Of a stretch of DNA of 64,000 nucleotides, positions 63,839 to 64,000 are shown piece by piece. Each line of letters opens with the position of its first letter. The first letter of the stretch is position 1. The stretch comes from Moorella humiferrea. GTDB lineage: Bacteria > Bacillota > DSM-521 > Neomoorellales > Neomoorellaceae. Below the pieces are notes generated by a model. The model had not been told where the DNA came from and ran no database searches. It was given only the letters and a program-made list of their open reading frames with translations. The translations under genes and the position numbers were made by a program. The stretch is from positions 532,001 through 596,000 of the forward strand of contig NZ_CP136419.1 of assembly GCF_039233145.1 (NCBI RefSeq), given 5' to 3'.

Positions 63839-64000
63839 ATGGATAAAACCTTGGTCACCGATTACGAAACCCGGCTGGTAGTCGGCAGCAACGGTGAAGC
63901 AGTCAACCTTTTCGGACATCAGGACGAAAATCTTAAGTTTATTGAGAGCCGGACTTCGGCCCGCATCATAGCCAGGGGCAATGAGGTGACGGTGAGGGGG
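63839..64000 (+). CDS. phoH: PhoH-family ATPase, 3' end cut by window
   Basis: Only the first 54 codons are present. The N terminus contains LFGHQDENLKFIESR and IIARGNEVTVRG, the small KH-like domain typical of PhoH/PhoL before its P-loop ATPase. AAAGGAGC lies 5 nt before ATG 63839. The yqfC-yqfD-phoH order supports the call. Confidence 0.85.
   Translation, partial: MDKTLVTDYETRLVVGSNGEAVNLFGHQDENLKFIESRTSARIIARGNEVTVRG

Overview
The window is 64 kb of chromosomal backbone from a GC-rich, anaerobic, endospore-forming, monoderm-type Firmicute. The sporulation genes are spoIVFA, spoIVFB, a spo0B-like gene, spoIIP, yqfC, yqfD and splB. Gene orders are those of Clostridia and Bacilli (rplU-prp-rpmA-spo0B-obg, lepA-hemW-hrcA-grpE-dnaK-dnaJ-rsmE-mtaB-HIT-rpsU-yqfC-yqfD-phoH). 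The overall character, including TTG/GTG starts, UbiD/UbiA genes and a HydG-type protein in the thiamine operon, points to the Moorella / Thermanaeromonas neighbourhood. That placement is inference from gene content, not a database result.

Layout. 1-4.2 kb: cell shape and division (end of a class B PBP, minC-minD-minE, rodA). 4.2-6.3 kb: groES-groEL behind a sigma-A promoter and a CIRCE operator. 6.4-9.6 kb: a TPP riboswitch and thiE-thiS-thiG plus a HydG/ThiH-type radical SAM gene. 9.6-11.3 kb: spoIVFA-spoIVFB. 11.4-18.7 kb: two tRNA/ribosome-era conserved genes (radical SAM TIGR03960 and DUF2344), rng, an L21 leader, rplU-prp-rpmA, spo0B-like, obg. 18.7-25.9 kb: proB-proA, nadD, an RRM protein, yqeK, rsfS, leuS. 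25.9-30.6 kb: antiporter, comEA, uppP, FAD oxidoreductase. 30.6-31.6 kb (minus): folE-folB. 31.7-37.3 kb: a probable operon of a globin-coupled sensor, UbiD and UbiA family enzymes and a NitT/TauT-type ABC importer. 37.3-42.7 kb: a zinc-ribbon/HD-like gene, dacF-like carboxypeptidase, a membrane-anchored glutamate-synthase-like FMN protein, splB and thiM. 42.8-47.8 kb: comEC, a second TPP riboswitch with thiC, holA. 47.8-49.5 kb (minus): a 65-residue SASP-like gene, rpsT, spoIIP. 49.5-54.3 kb: larB, a YvlD-type membrane protein, lepA, hemW and a dmsC remnant. 54.3-64 kb: the HrcA heat-shock operon, rsmE, mtaB, HIT, rpsU, yqfC, yqfD and the start of phoH.

Regulation visible in the DNA: two CIRCE operators tie groESL and hrcA-grpE-dnaK-dnaJ to HrcA; two TPP riboswitches control thiESG(H) and thiC while thiM has none; an L21 leader precedes rplU; sigma-E-like and sigma-G-like promoter candidates precede spoIVFA and the SASP-like gene. 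Intrinsic terminators mark most operon ends.

The most unusual points are: (i) a 209-bp inverted-repeat element between lepA and hemW that appears to have replaced the start of hemW and now supplies about 70 in-frame codons; (ii) the comEC stop codon lying inside the conserved core of the thiC TPP riboswitch; (iii) a HydG-type protein, with the extra C-terminal iron-sulfur motif, in the thiamine operon; (iv) a haem-globin sensor with only the tip of an MCP signalling domain heading a UbiD/UbiA/ABC operon; (v) a MinC reduced to its C-terminal domain; (vi) an unexplained structured ~255-nt leader before proB; and (vii) a decayed dmsC fragment. No tRNA or rRNA gene, CRISPR array, complete insertion sequence or prophage was seen. 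I did not find a convincing wholly new system; the globin-UbiD-UbiA-ABC operon is the best candidate for undescribed biology. No stretch longer than about 300 bases lacks a gene.
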